DNA from: Chitinophagaceae bacterium
GTDB taxonomy: Bacteria; Bacteroidota; Bacteroidia; Chitinophagales; Chitinophagaceae
Length of the DNA stretch: 64,000 nucleotides
Direction of reading: 5' to 3'
Assembly (NCBI GenBank): GCA_022843585.1
Contig: JALHNJ010000001.1
Coordinates: 930,001-994,000 of the forward strand
Under the pieces are notes generated by a model. That model had not been told where the DNA came from, did no database searches, and saw only the letters and a list, made by a program, of their open reading frames with translations. Both the position numbers and the translations under genes were made by a program. Below, one piece after another: positions 25,265-32,496 of the stretch. The stretch's first letter is position 1. Each line of letters starts with the position of its first letter.

Positions 25265-25939
25265 ATGAAAAACTCAGAAAACAACTCAGTAATTAAGGTA
25301 GCTATTGCCGATGATCATGCACTTTTCCGCACCGGCATTAAAACAGCACTACAAGCCCGCAAAGACATACAGATGGTGGCAGAAGCTGAAAACGGTATGC
25401 AATTACTGAATTTGCTGCGCCACATTCAGCCTGATGTAATACTTTTAGACATTCAGATGCCTATAATGGATGGATTAACTGCACTTCCTGAAATCAAAAA
25501 ATTATATCCGAATGTGAAAGTAATCATGCTTTCATTTTTAAATGATCATTCGGTTATTTCTAAAATGATGGAAATTGGTGCTAACTCTTATATTACAAAG
25601 GAGTCTGGCGCAGAGTTAATCTACGAAGCCATTAAAGGTGTTTACGAAAATGATTTCCATTTTAATGAACTTACCAATAAAGCACTGTTAAGTGGTTTAC
25701 GTACAAAACGTACCAGCGAATCATCCATGCCGCAGGATGTACAGTTAACCGATAAGGAAATTACCATACTCAAGTTGATGTGTGATGAGAAAAGCACCAA
25801 GGAGATTGCAGATATGGTGGATCTTAGCCCACGTACAGTAGAAGCTATCCGTGATAAGCTGAAAACTAAAACAGGTACCAAGTCAATGGCCGGTTTGGTG
25901 ATGTATGCTGTAAAAGCTGGTTTGGTAGAGCAAGCATAA
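25265..25939 (+). CDS. NarL/FixJ-family response regulator (no adjacent kinase)
   Basis: A 224-residue regulator: receiver domain with ADD at 15-17 and phospho-acceptor Asp62 (VILLDIQMPIM), Lys in SYITKESGAE, and LuxR-type HTH at about 157-224 ([35 protein letters not shown]). ATG at 25265 (MKNSENNSVIK) is preferred over an earlier start at 25184 that would add 27 residues before the receiver. Third paralogue in 6 kb. Element B lies 230 bp upstream. A terminator directly follows the gene. Confidence 0.92.
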   Translation: MKNSENNSVIKVAIADDHALFRTGIKTALQARKDIQMVAEAENGMQLLNLLRHIQPDVILLDIQMPIMDGLTALPEIKKLYPNVKVIMLSFLNDHSVISKMMEIGANSYITKESGAELIYEAIKGVYENDFHFNELTNKALLSGLRTKRTSESSMPQDVQLTDKEITILKLMCDEKSTKEIADMVDLSPRTVEAIRDKLKTKTGTKSMAGLVMYAVKAGLVEQA

Positions 25940-25962
25940 TTTTTTCTCATGGCAAGTATATG

Positions 25963-25999
25963 AAGCCGTCTGCCTACTGGTGGATGGCTTTTTTATTTT
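25963..25999 (+). terminator. Rho-independent terminator after the third response regulator
   Basis: A 12-bp stem with several G-T pairs (25963-25974 with 25979-25990), loop TACT, followed by TTTTATTTT. It lies where a longer reading of the next gene would begin, so it supports the ATG at 26011. Confidence 0.75.
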
Positions 26000-26010
26000 A
26001 CTTTGCTGCT

Positions 26011-26847
26011 ATGAATCAAATCTGTTTCAACGGAAGAATTGTAAAAGAAGATGAACCAGTGCTTTTAGCTTCAAACCGGGGCTATCGCTATGGAGATGGG
26101 CTATTTGAAACCATGAAAGTAATACAAGGAAAAATTCAACTATCATCATTTCATTTTGAACGATTTTTTTCGGGTATCTCTCTTTTGGATTTTTTGATTC
26201 CCAAATTAGTATCTCAAAAAAAACTGGAACAGGATATTCTCCATTTGTGTGAAGTAAATAAATGCACAGCACTTGCCCGGGTAAGGCTCTCCGTTTTTCG
26301 TGGCAATGGCGGTTTGTATGATGATGATAAAGCACTTCAGTATCTTATTGAATCCTGGCCTTTAAGCGAATCAGTCAATAAATTAAATGAAAACGGATTA
26401 GTGATTGATATTTATCCGGATGCAAAAAAGGGCTGTGATAAATTTTCCAATGTAAAGTCGGCCAATTTTCTTCCTTATTCTCTTGCTGCTAACTATGCTA
26501 AAAAAAATAAGCTTAACGATTGCCTGGTATTAAATACATCGGGTGCTATTGCTGATGCTACTATTGCCAATATATTTATAGTAAAAGACGGTATTGTTTT
26601 TACTCCCGGTTTAGACCAGGGTTGTATCAATGGTGTAATGAGAAGACAGCTTGTATCTTCGATGCAAGAAGCGGGAGAGCAAATTAAAGAAGGAGTCCTG
26701 ACAATAAATAATGTATTAGAAGCAGATGAGGTTTTTTTGAGCAATGCCATCAATGGAATCCGCTGGGTTCGGCAGTGTGGAAATAGTGTATATGGAAATG
26801 TAAAAACTATTGGAATTTATAACCGCTTCATACAAACAATTAGCTGA
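26011..26847 (+). CDS. class IV aminotransferase, probably aminodeoxychorismate lyase (PabC-like)
   Basis: A 278-residue fold-type IV PLP enzyme. Signatures: FNGRIVKEDEPVL, RGYRYGDGLFETMKV, HFERF, the PLP lysine Lys149 in NVKSANFLPY, and the phosphate-binding part SGAIADATIANIFIV with PGLDQGCINGVMRR. The late motif EVFLSNAINGIRWV resembles aminodeoxychorismate lyase, which makes p-aminobenzoate for folate; a branched-chain or D-amino-acid aminotransferase cannot be excluded. Start at 26011 gives the normal family N-terminus and avoids the terminator upstream. Confidence 0.8.
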   Translation: MNQICFNGRIVKEDEPVLLASNRGYRYGDGLFETMKVIQGKIQLSSFHFERFFSGISLLDFLIPKLVSQKKLEQDILHLCEVNKCTALARVRLSVFRGNGGLYDDDKALQYLIESWPLSESVNKLNENGLVIDIYPDAKKGCDKFSNVKSANFLPYSLAANYAKKNKLNDCLVLNTSGAIADATIANIFIVKDGIVFTPGLDQGCINGVMRRQLVSSMQEAGEQIKEGVLTINNVLEADEVFLSNAINGIRWVRQCGNSVYGNVKTIGIYNRFIQTIS

Positions 26848-26867
26848 TTGATCTGTTATATGTGAAA

Positions 26868-28172
26868 ATGAAACAACCCCTCAATATATTTTGGTTTCGA
26901 AGAGATCTTCGATTACAGGACAATGCAGGATTGTACCATGCATTGAAAGATGGAAAGCCAGTACTTCCCATTTTTATTTTCGATAGAAATATATTGGATG
27001 AGTTAGAGGATAAATCTGACCGCAGGGTAGAATTTATTCATCTTGCTTTACAGGATATACAAAAGCAGTTAGTAAAAATTGGTTCTTCATTGGATGTTCG
27101 CTATGGCACTCCACTTGAAGTTTATAAACAATTGCTTAGTGAGTATACAATAGAAAAGGTTTTTACTAATCATGATTACGAGCCTTATGCAAAGCAAAGA
27201 GATGGTGAAATTGAAAAAATGCTGAGGGAAAATGGAGCTGCTTTTAATACTTTCAAAGACCAGGTGATTTTAGAGAAAGATGAAGTGCTAAAAGATGATG
27301 GTAAGCCCTACACCATTTTCACTCCCTATTCAAGAAAATGGAAATCGATTCTAACGGAGTTTCATCTGAAAGCGTATCCCAATAAAAAGTATTTCAAAAA
27401 TTTTTATAAACAACCGGAAAGAAAATTGATCTCTTTGGAGGAAATGGGTTTTGCCGCTTCCGGTCAGTCGTTTCCTGAAAAAGAATGGAAAGGACAAATT
27501 ATCCGAAACTATAAAGAGCAAAGAGATATTCCTTCCATTCAAGGCACATCAAGATTAAGTGTTCATCTTCGGTTCGGTACCATCAGCATTAGAGAATTAG
27601 CTGATGAGGCCGGTGGATTGAATGAGACTTTTTTAAATGAATTGATTTGGCGGGATTTTTATCATATGATACTCTGGCATTTTCCCCGTGTAGTGGGTAA
27701 TGCTTTTAAACCCGAGTATGATAAAATAAAATGGCGGAATAATGAAAAGGAATTTGATGCCTGGTGCAATGGGCAAACTGGTTATCCGATTGTAGATGCA
27801 GGAATGAGAGAATTGAATAAGACCGGGTTTATGCACAACCGGGTAAGAATGATAGTGGCGAGTTTTCTTACCAAACATTTATTAATAGATTGGAGATGGG
27901 GCGAAGCCTACTTCGCCAAAAAATTATTAGACTTTGATTTGGCTGCTAACAATGGTGGCTGGCAATGGGCAGCCGGTAGTGGTTGCGATGCTGCACCCTA
28001 TTTCAGGGTATTTAATCCTTACCTGCAAACTCAGAAATTTGACCCTGATCTAAAATACATCCGAAAATGGGTGACTGAGTTGGAAGAATTCTCTTATCCT
28101 AAAGCAATAGTGGTGCATGAAGAGGCAAGAAAAAGATGTTTGGAAACCTATGCTGTAGCATTAAAGAAATAA
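26868..28172 (+). CDS. DNA photolyase/cryptochrome family protein
   Basis: A 434-residue class I photolyase-type flavoprotein. N-terminal Rossmann domain NIFWFRRDLRLQDNAGL, then the FAD-binding helical domain with GTSRLSVHLRFGTISIRELAD, ELIWRDFYHMILWHFP, GQTGYPIVDAGMRELN, TGFMHNRVRMIVASFL and DFDLAANNGGWQWAAGSGCDA. The Trp-rich electron-transfer region and the Asn opposite the flavin N5 (AANNGGWQWAAGSG) are intact, so it is likely an active CPD photolyase. An in-frame GTG two codons earlier is possible. Its 3' end overlaps the convergent mqnD gene by 12 bp. Confidence 0.93.
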   Translation: MKQPLNIFWFRRDLRLQDNAGLYHALKDGKPVLPIFIFDRNILDELEDKSDRRVEFIHLALQDIQKQLVKIGSSLDVRYGTPLEVYKQLLSEYTIEKVFTNHDYEPYAKQRDGEIEKMLRENGAAFNTFKDQVILEKDEVLKDDGKPYTIFTPYSRKWKSILTEFHLKAYPNKKYFKNFYKQPERKLISLEEMGFAASGQSFPEKEWKGQIIRNYKEQRDIPSIQGTSRLSVHLRFGTISIRELADEAGGLNETFLNELIWRDFYHMILWHFPRVVGNAFKPEYDKIKWRNNEKEFDAWCNGQTGYPIVDAGMRELNKTGFMHNRVRMIVASFLTKHLLIDWRWGEAYFAKKLLDFDLAANNGGWQWAAGSGCDAAPYFRVFNPYLQTQKFDPDLKYIRKWVTELEEFSYPKAIVVHEEARKRCLETYAVALKK

Positions 28173-29000
28173 AACATCCTCGTCATCGGCTTCTTCCAGG
28201 TTATTTATCTCCAAAAAAACTTCATGTAAGTTTTCAATTGCTTCTCTGCCTTCATCTCCCAGGTCGAGTGAATAATTGTTTACATACAGATCAATGTGTT
28301 GGCGCATCACATCTTCACTCATTTCTTGCGAATGCTCTTTTACATAGTCAGCAATTACCGGATAATTGGCAAAGGCGTACTCAATACTTTTGCGGATGAG
28401 TTCATTTATTTTTACGGCGGCCGATCTTTTTATGGATTGATTGATTGCAATACCGCCCAAAGGAATCGGCAATTCCATTTTTTCTTCCCAATATTCGCCA
28501 AGGTCTTTTACCTTATGCAAACCTTTTTGCTGATAGGTAAAGCGGTTTTCATGTATGATAACACCGAAATCAACTTCTTTATTTAATAGTGCATTTTCAA
28601 CAGCAGAAAAAATCATGAACTGTTTATCAATTGCGTTTGGGTAAGCAAAAGTAAAAAGCAGATTAGCAGTTGTATGTATGCCGGGAAGTGCAATAGATCC
28701 CTGGTTTATATCTTCCTCGCCAATTTCTTGTGTGGAGTCTGTAATTAATATTGGGCCAACACCTTTGCCTAATGCACTTCCGGAGTTAAGCAACGTATAG
28801 TTCATTAATGATCTAAAAAATGCCGGAAAGCTAAGTTTTGTAATATCGAGTTTTCCTTCTAATGCCCATTGATTAAGTGTTTCAACATCGGCCAATACTA
28901 CTTCAAATTCAAAACCTTCTGTATCAATTTTTTTATTGACCAATGCATCAAAAATAAAAGTATCATTAGGGCAGGGAGAAAATCCAAGAGTTAATTTCAT
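28161..29000 (-). CDS. mqnD: 1,4-dihydroxy-6-naphthoate synthase (futalosine menaquinone pathway)
   Basis: A 279-residue MqnD with the hallmark GFSPCPNDTFIFDALV at residues 6-21, then LADVETLNQWALEGKLDITK, LLNSGSALGKGVGPIL and FGVIIHENRFTYQQKGL. MqnD converts cyclic dehypoxanthine futalosine to 1,4-dihydroxy-6-naphthoate. It overlaps mqnB upstream by 4 bp (ATGA), showing a two-gene unit. Confidence 0.94.
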   Translation of the reverse strand: MKLTLGFSPCPNDTFIFDALVNKKIDTEGFEFEVVLADVETLNQWALEGKLDITKLSFPAFFRSLMNYTLLNSGSALGKGVGPILITDSTQEIGEEDINQGSIALPGIHTTANLLFTFAYPNAIDKQFMIFSAVENALLNKEVDFGVIIHENRFTYQQKGLHKVKDLGEYWEEKMELPIPLGGIAINQSIKRSAAVKINELIRKSIEYAFANYPVIADYVKEHSQEMSEDVMRQHIDLYVNNYSLDLGDEGREAIENLHEVFLEINNLEEADDEDVLFL

Positions 29001-29641
29001 AATTTTTGTAACAAATTAATCAGTTCGTTGTTGAGATTTGTAATAGATTCTTTCATGTTCCAATTCTTCTTATTTCTTTCGGCAATATAGTTAGATACAC
29101 TTCTTATTTGCACAAAAGGAATTTTTTCCATCAAACACACATAATGTAAAGCAGCACCTTCCATTGATTCTACAACGGGGACAAAAGTTTCATTATAGAA
29201 TTTTACTTTTTGTTTTGAAGTAGTGATCTCGTTAACGGAAATGCCGTTTACTTTTTTCAACTTAATTTTTTTCAGTATTTCGCTTTTGTTTACGAGCCAT
29301 CCTTTCGAAAACGGGTATTGATTTTGCGGAACCAGTTTCAGATCAAACATCGTTTTCAACTTATCCAGTTCAATGACACTTTGGTCGGCAATGGCTTCTT
29401 GTTTTATTGCAAGCACCGAGCCAAGTGGAACAGAGTTGTCAAAACAACCACCAACACCAACCTGTATTACCAAATCGGGGCGTTTAATATTGAGTTGTTT
29501 TGTTAGTGAGTAGGTAGTAGCTGTAAGCCCAATACCGGTAATCAGAATATCGATGTTGGCAGGCAAATTCTTGCTAATCCTGTATTGTTCCAAAAAAGGA
29601 GAAATTTCTAAAACTGTTGCGGCAACTACTAATACATTCAT
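28997..29641 (-). CDS. mqnB: futalosine hydrolase
   Basis: A 214-residue nucleosidase of the MTAN/PNP type. Motifs: MNVLVVAATVLEISPFL, ITGIGLTATTYSLTKQL, LVIQVGVGGCFDN, VVESMEGAALHYVCLM (substrate-binding SMEGAA) and FVQIRSVSNYIAERN. In the futalosine pathway it releases hypoxanthine from futalosine. ATG at 29641 is chosen; an earlier in-frame TTG would add 66 residues with no family likeness. A TACATTTG box lies just upstream. Confidence 0.92.
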   Translation of the reverse strand: MNVLVVAATVLEISPFLEQYRISKNLPANIDILITGIGLTATTYSLTKQLNIKRPDLVIQVGVGGCFDNSVPLGSVLAIKQEAIADQSVIELDKLKTMFDLKLVPQNQYPFSKGWLVNKSEILKKIKLKKVNGISVNEITTSKQKVKFYNETFVPVVESMEGAALHYVCLMEKIPFVQIRSVSNYIAERNKKNWNMKESITNLNNELINLLQKL

Positions 29642-29668
29642 TTTCCTGATTCGTATTGATTTTAAAAG

Positions 29669-29676
29669 CAAATGTA
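29669..29676 (-). promoter_or_regulatory. -7 box of mqnB-mqnD
   Basis: TACATTTG on the minus strand matches TAnnTTTG, 27 bp before the mqnB start codon. The -33 region reads TGTG with a 19-nt spacer, a partial match. Confidence 0.5.
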
Positions 29677-29777
29677 TGGCTGTATTTGCACCTGCCACAT
29701 GATAATATTGGTAGCAGCAAAAGTTTTTTGAACAGGAAGAACTATAAACTTCAAACTCAAAACCATGAACTTTTCTC

Positions 29778-29785
29778 TTACCTTT
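29778..29785 (+). promoter_or_regulatory. -7 box upstream of the first PTPS gene
   Basis: TACCTTTG matches TAnnTTTG, 52 bp before the ATG at 29838; no clear -33 element. Confidence 0.4.
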
Positions 29786-29837
29786 GCGCCTCACAATTTT
29801 CTCCGCCCAATGCTGTGAGGAAACAAAAAAGTAAAGC

Positions 29838-30248
29838 ATGGTTTACTTAACCAGATCTGAACATTTTAATGCCGCACACAAGCTCTACAACCCGGCCTGG
29901 AGCTACGAAAAGAACGAAGAAGTTTTTGGCAAATGTGCCAATGATAACTGGCACGGTCATAATTACGAATTATTGGTAACTGTAAAAGGACAACCGAGTC
30001 CTGATACCGGTTTTGTGTTTGATGTAAAAAGACTTAGCGACATCATCAAAGAGCAGGTAATAGAAAAGGTGGATCATCGTAACCTGAATATTGACGTTGA
30101 GTTTATGAAAGGACAAATGTGCAGTACCGAAAACCTGGCTATTGCCATCTGGAAGGAGTTGATACCCCATTTACCGGTAGGAGTTCAATTGCATTGTATA
30201 AAGCTGTATGAAACACCCCGCATCTACGTGGAGTACTTTGGGGAATAG
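29838..30248 (+). CDS. 6-pyruvoyl-tetrahydropterin / 6-carboxytetrahydropterin synthase family protein, copy 1
   Basis: A 136-residue T-fold enzyme. Zinc ligands His14 (HFNAAH), His39 and His41 (WHGHNY); catalytic Cys33 in FGKCAND; the substrate-anchoring Glu in LYETPRIYVEY. The family converts dihydroneopterin triphosphate to 6-pyruvoyl-tetrahydropterin or, in QueD, to 6-carboxytetrahydropterin for queuosine. A paralogue follows 67 bp downstream and folE (the upstream enzyme) comes next, so a pterin biosynthesis cluster is clear; which product each copy makes is not. Confidence 0.9.
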   Translation: MVYLTRSEHFNAAHKLYNPAWSYEKNEEVFGKCANDNWHGHNYELLVTVKGQPSPDTGFVFDVKRLSDIIKEQVIEKVDHRNLNIDVEFMKGQMCSTENLAIAIWKELIPHLPVGVQLHCIKLYETPRIYVEYFGE

Positions 30249-30315
30249 TTTTATTTCTGGTCAACCTTTTGTTGCTTTTCCGGTTATTATTATTTCTTTT
30301 TAGTAATTTAATTGA

Positions 30316-30732
30316 ATGAGTAAAAAAGTAGCAGTTTTCAGGAGAGAACATTTTAATGCAGCTCATCGCCTGTTTAATGCTGCATGGGATGATGCTACCA
30401 ATGAAAAAGTATTTGGCAAATGCGCCTTACCAAATTATCATGGTCATAATTATGAGTTGGAAGTAAAAGTGGTGGGTAAGCCCAATAAGGATACCGGGTA
30501 TGTAATGGATATGAAAGATCTGGGCGATTTGATCAAACGGGAAATCCATTCAAGGTTTGATCATAAAAATCTGAATCTTGATACAAAAGAATTTAAAAAT
30601 GTAAATCCAACAGCTGAAAATATTGTTGTTGTCATTTATCAATTACTGCGGCCACATATTGATAAAAAATTGGAGATGCAGGTAAGATTGTATGAAACGC
30701 CGAGGAATTTTGTGGAATACCCGGTTGATTAG
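30316..30732 (+). CDS. 6-pyruvoyl-tetrahydropterin / 6-carboxytetrahydropterin synthase family protein, copy 2
   Basis: A 138-residue paralogue of the preceding gene, with zinc ligands His17, His42 and His44, catalytic Cys36 (FGKCALPN), and LYETPRNFVEY at the end. About half the residues agree with copy 1 by eye; the positions that differ include the loop after Cys (ANDNW versus ALPNY) and the central helix. Both copies look catalytically complete, so subfunctionalisation (for example one for queuosine, one for tetrahydrobiopterin-like pterin) is possible but unproven. Confidence 0.9.
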   Translation: MSKKVAVFRREHFNAAHRLFNAAWDDATNEKVFGKCALPNYHGHNYELEVKVVGKPNKDTGYVMDMKDLGDLIKREIHSRFDHKNLNLDTKEFKNVNPTAENIVVVIYQLLRPHIDKKLEMQVRLYETPRNFVEYPVD

Positions 30733-30825
30733 CTACGAGTTTAGAGTTTTGAGCCTACCCGTTGGCAGAAAGGCTTGGTGTGTTGAGCTAAAGGTTTTTG
30801 AATTATAATTTTGAATTTAAGTACT

Positions 30826-31422
30826 ATGGCATATAAAAAAATTGAACAGTATGATGAGAAAGTGACAACCGGGTTGATGGAGAACTATAAAGATGTACTG
30901 GATCTTTTGGGAGAAAATTCTGACAGAGAAGGGTTGCAAAAAACGCCGGAACGGTTAGCAAAAGCAATGCAATATCTTACACAAGGTTATGAGTTAGACG
31001 CACATGCAATTATTAACTCTGCAAAATTTCATGAGCCGGTAAGTGAAATGATCGTAGTAAAGGATATAGAAGTCTATAGCATGTGTGAGCATCATATGCT
31101 TCCTTTTTTTGGTAAAGCACATATTGCTTACATACCCAATGGTTGGATAACAGGCCTTAGTAAAATGGCCCGTGTAGTAGATGTGTATGCCCGAAGGTTG
31201 CAGGTCCAGGAAAGGTTAACAGTAGAAATAATGAACGCCATTAAAGAAACACTAAACCCATTAGGTGTGGCGGTGGTAATTGAAGCTAAACACTTGTGTA
31301 TGATGATGCGAGGTGTGCAAAAACAAAATTCCTCTACCACTACTTCGGCGTTTGACGGGGAGTTTCAGAAGAATTCGAGCCGGAGTGAGTTTTTGAAACT
31401 AATAAGTTCAGATTTACATTAA
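30826..31422 (+). CDS. folE: GTP cyclohydrolase I
   Basis: A 198-residue FolE. Zinc ligands Cys87 and His90 in [12 protein letters not shown], and Cys in KHLCMMMRG at about 158; also [35 protein letters not shown] and TTSAFDGEF-like end. It makes dihydroneopterin triphosphate, the substrate of the two PTPS-family enzymes upstream and the entry to folate. ATG at 30826 ([11 protein letters not shown]) is preferred to a TTG five codons before it. A strong terminator follows. Confidence 0.95.
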   Translation: MAYKKIEQYDEKVTTGLMENYKDVLDLLGENSDREGLQKTPERLAKAMQYLTQGYELDAHAIINSAKFHEPVSEMIVVKDIEVYSMCEHHMLPFFGKAHIAYIPNGWITGLSKMARVVDVYARRLQVQERLTVEIMNAIKETLNPLGVAVVIEAKHLCMMMRGVQKQNSSTTTSAFDGEFQKNSSRSEFLKLISSDLH

Positions 31423-31442
31423 GGATTATATTTGCAATTAAT

Positions 31443-31478
31443 AAGGTTTGATTGAATTTATCAATCAAACTTTTTTTT
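31443..31478 (+). terminator. Rho-independent terminator of folE
   Basis: A perfect 10-bp stem GTTTGATTGA/TCAATCAAAC (31446-31455 with 31461-31470), extendable, loop ATTTA, followed by eight T residues. Confidence 0.93.
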
Positions 31479-31503
31479 GCGATAGAGAATAAACTACCAC
31501 TTC

Positions 31504-32394
31504 ATGAAGCATGCATTTGTATTTCCGGGACAGGGGTCTCAATTTCCGGGAATGGGAAAAGAATACTATGAGAACAGTGCCTTTGCTAAACGGCTATTTG
31601 AACAAGCTAATGATTTATTAGGCTTTCGTATTTCCGAAATAATGCTAAATGGAACAGAAGCAGATTTGAAACAAACTAAAGTTACTCAACCTGCCGTTTT
31701 TTTACATTCCATCATGGCCTATAAAAGTATAGAAAATGCATCGCCGGATATGGTAGCAGGTCACTCACTCGGTGAATTTTCTGCATTGGTTGCTAATGGT
31801 ACACTAAGCTTTGAAGATGCTTTGCAATTAGTTTCTATAAGAGCAACAGCCATGCAAAAAGCTTGCGAAATAACTCCTTCTACAATGGCTGCAGTTTTAA
31901 ATTTAGCTGATGAGAAAGTAGAACAGCTCTGTGCCGAAGTCCAAAATGAAACCGGCGAAGTAGTGGTGGCAGCAAATTATAATTGTCCGGGGCAATTAGT
32001 AATAAGCGGAACAATAAAAGGAATTGATATTGCTTGCGAAAGAATGAAAGCGGCAGGTGCAAAAAGAGCTTTGGTTTTACCAGTTGGCGGTGCATTTCAT
32101 TCTCCATTAATGTTGCCGGCTAAAGAAGAATTGGCTGCTGCAATTGAAGCAACGAAATTTCATAATCCAACCTGCGCAGTGTACCAAAATGTAGCTGCAA
32201 GAGCAGTAATGGATAAAGAAGAAATAAAACAGAATTTGATTGATCAGTTAACGGGTCCGGTTCGCTGGACACAAAGTGTACAATCAATGATTGCTGATGG
32301 GGCTTCTAAATTTACAGAGGCTGGCCCGGGCAAAGTGTTGCAGGGATTAGTATTGAAAATAAATAAAGAAATGGAAGTGAATGGTGTAAGTTAA
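31504..32394 (+). CDS. fabD: malonyl-CoA:ACP transacylase
   Basis: A 296-residue FabD. FVFPGQGSQFPGMG at the N-terminus, nucleophile Ser88 in AGHSLGEFSAL, KVTQPAVFLHS, and His at about 199 in GGAFHSPLM completing the catalytic pair. Transfers malonyl groups to ACP for fatty-acid synthesis. It stands alone here; fabH is 12 kb away. Confidence 0.95.
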   Translation: MKHAFVFPGQGSQFPGMGKEYYENSAFAKRLFEQANDLLGFRISEIMLNGTEADLKQTKVTQPAVFLHSIMAYKSIENASPDMVAGHSLGEFSALVANGTLSFEDALQLVSIRATAMQKACEITPSTMAAVLNLADEKVEQLCAEVQNETGEVVVAANYNCPGQLVISGTIKGIDIACERMKAAGAKRALVLPVGGAFHSPLMLPAKEELAAAIEATKFHNPTCAVYQNVAARAVMDKEEIKQNLIDQLTGPVRWTQSVQSMIADGASKFTEAGPGKVLQGLVLKINKEMEVNGVS

Positions 32395-32440
32395 GTACTC
32401 CGGTTACAAAAATATAACACTAAATATTTTTTCAAAATAT

Positions 32441-32467
32441 AATGCCCCATGTTTAACATGGGGCATT
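32441..32467. terminator. bidirectional terminator between fabD and the 947-residue T9SS gene
   Basis: An 11-bp perfect stem AATGCCCCATG/CATGGGGCATT (32441-32451 with 32457-32467), loop TTTAA, between two convergent genes. T-rich on the minus side (TATATTTTG), weak on plus. Confidence 0.75.
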
Positions 32468-32496
32468 TATAATAGGAAGGTTTAATGGTTTTTCAA

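Noticed and set aside
30736-30756. Possible fifth period-7 repeat (GAGTTTA GAGTTTT GAGCCTA)
   Set aside because: Only three degenerate units; too short to separate from chance.
31427-31434. TATATTTG promoter-like box before fabD
   Set aside because: It lies directly upstream of the folE terminator hairpin, so a transcript from it would end at once; probably not the fabD promoter.
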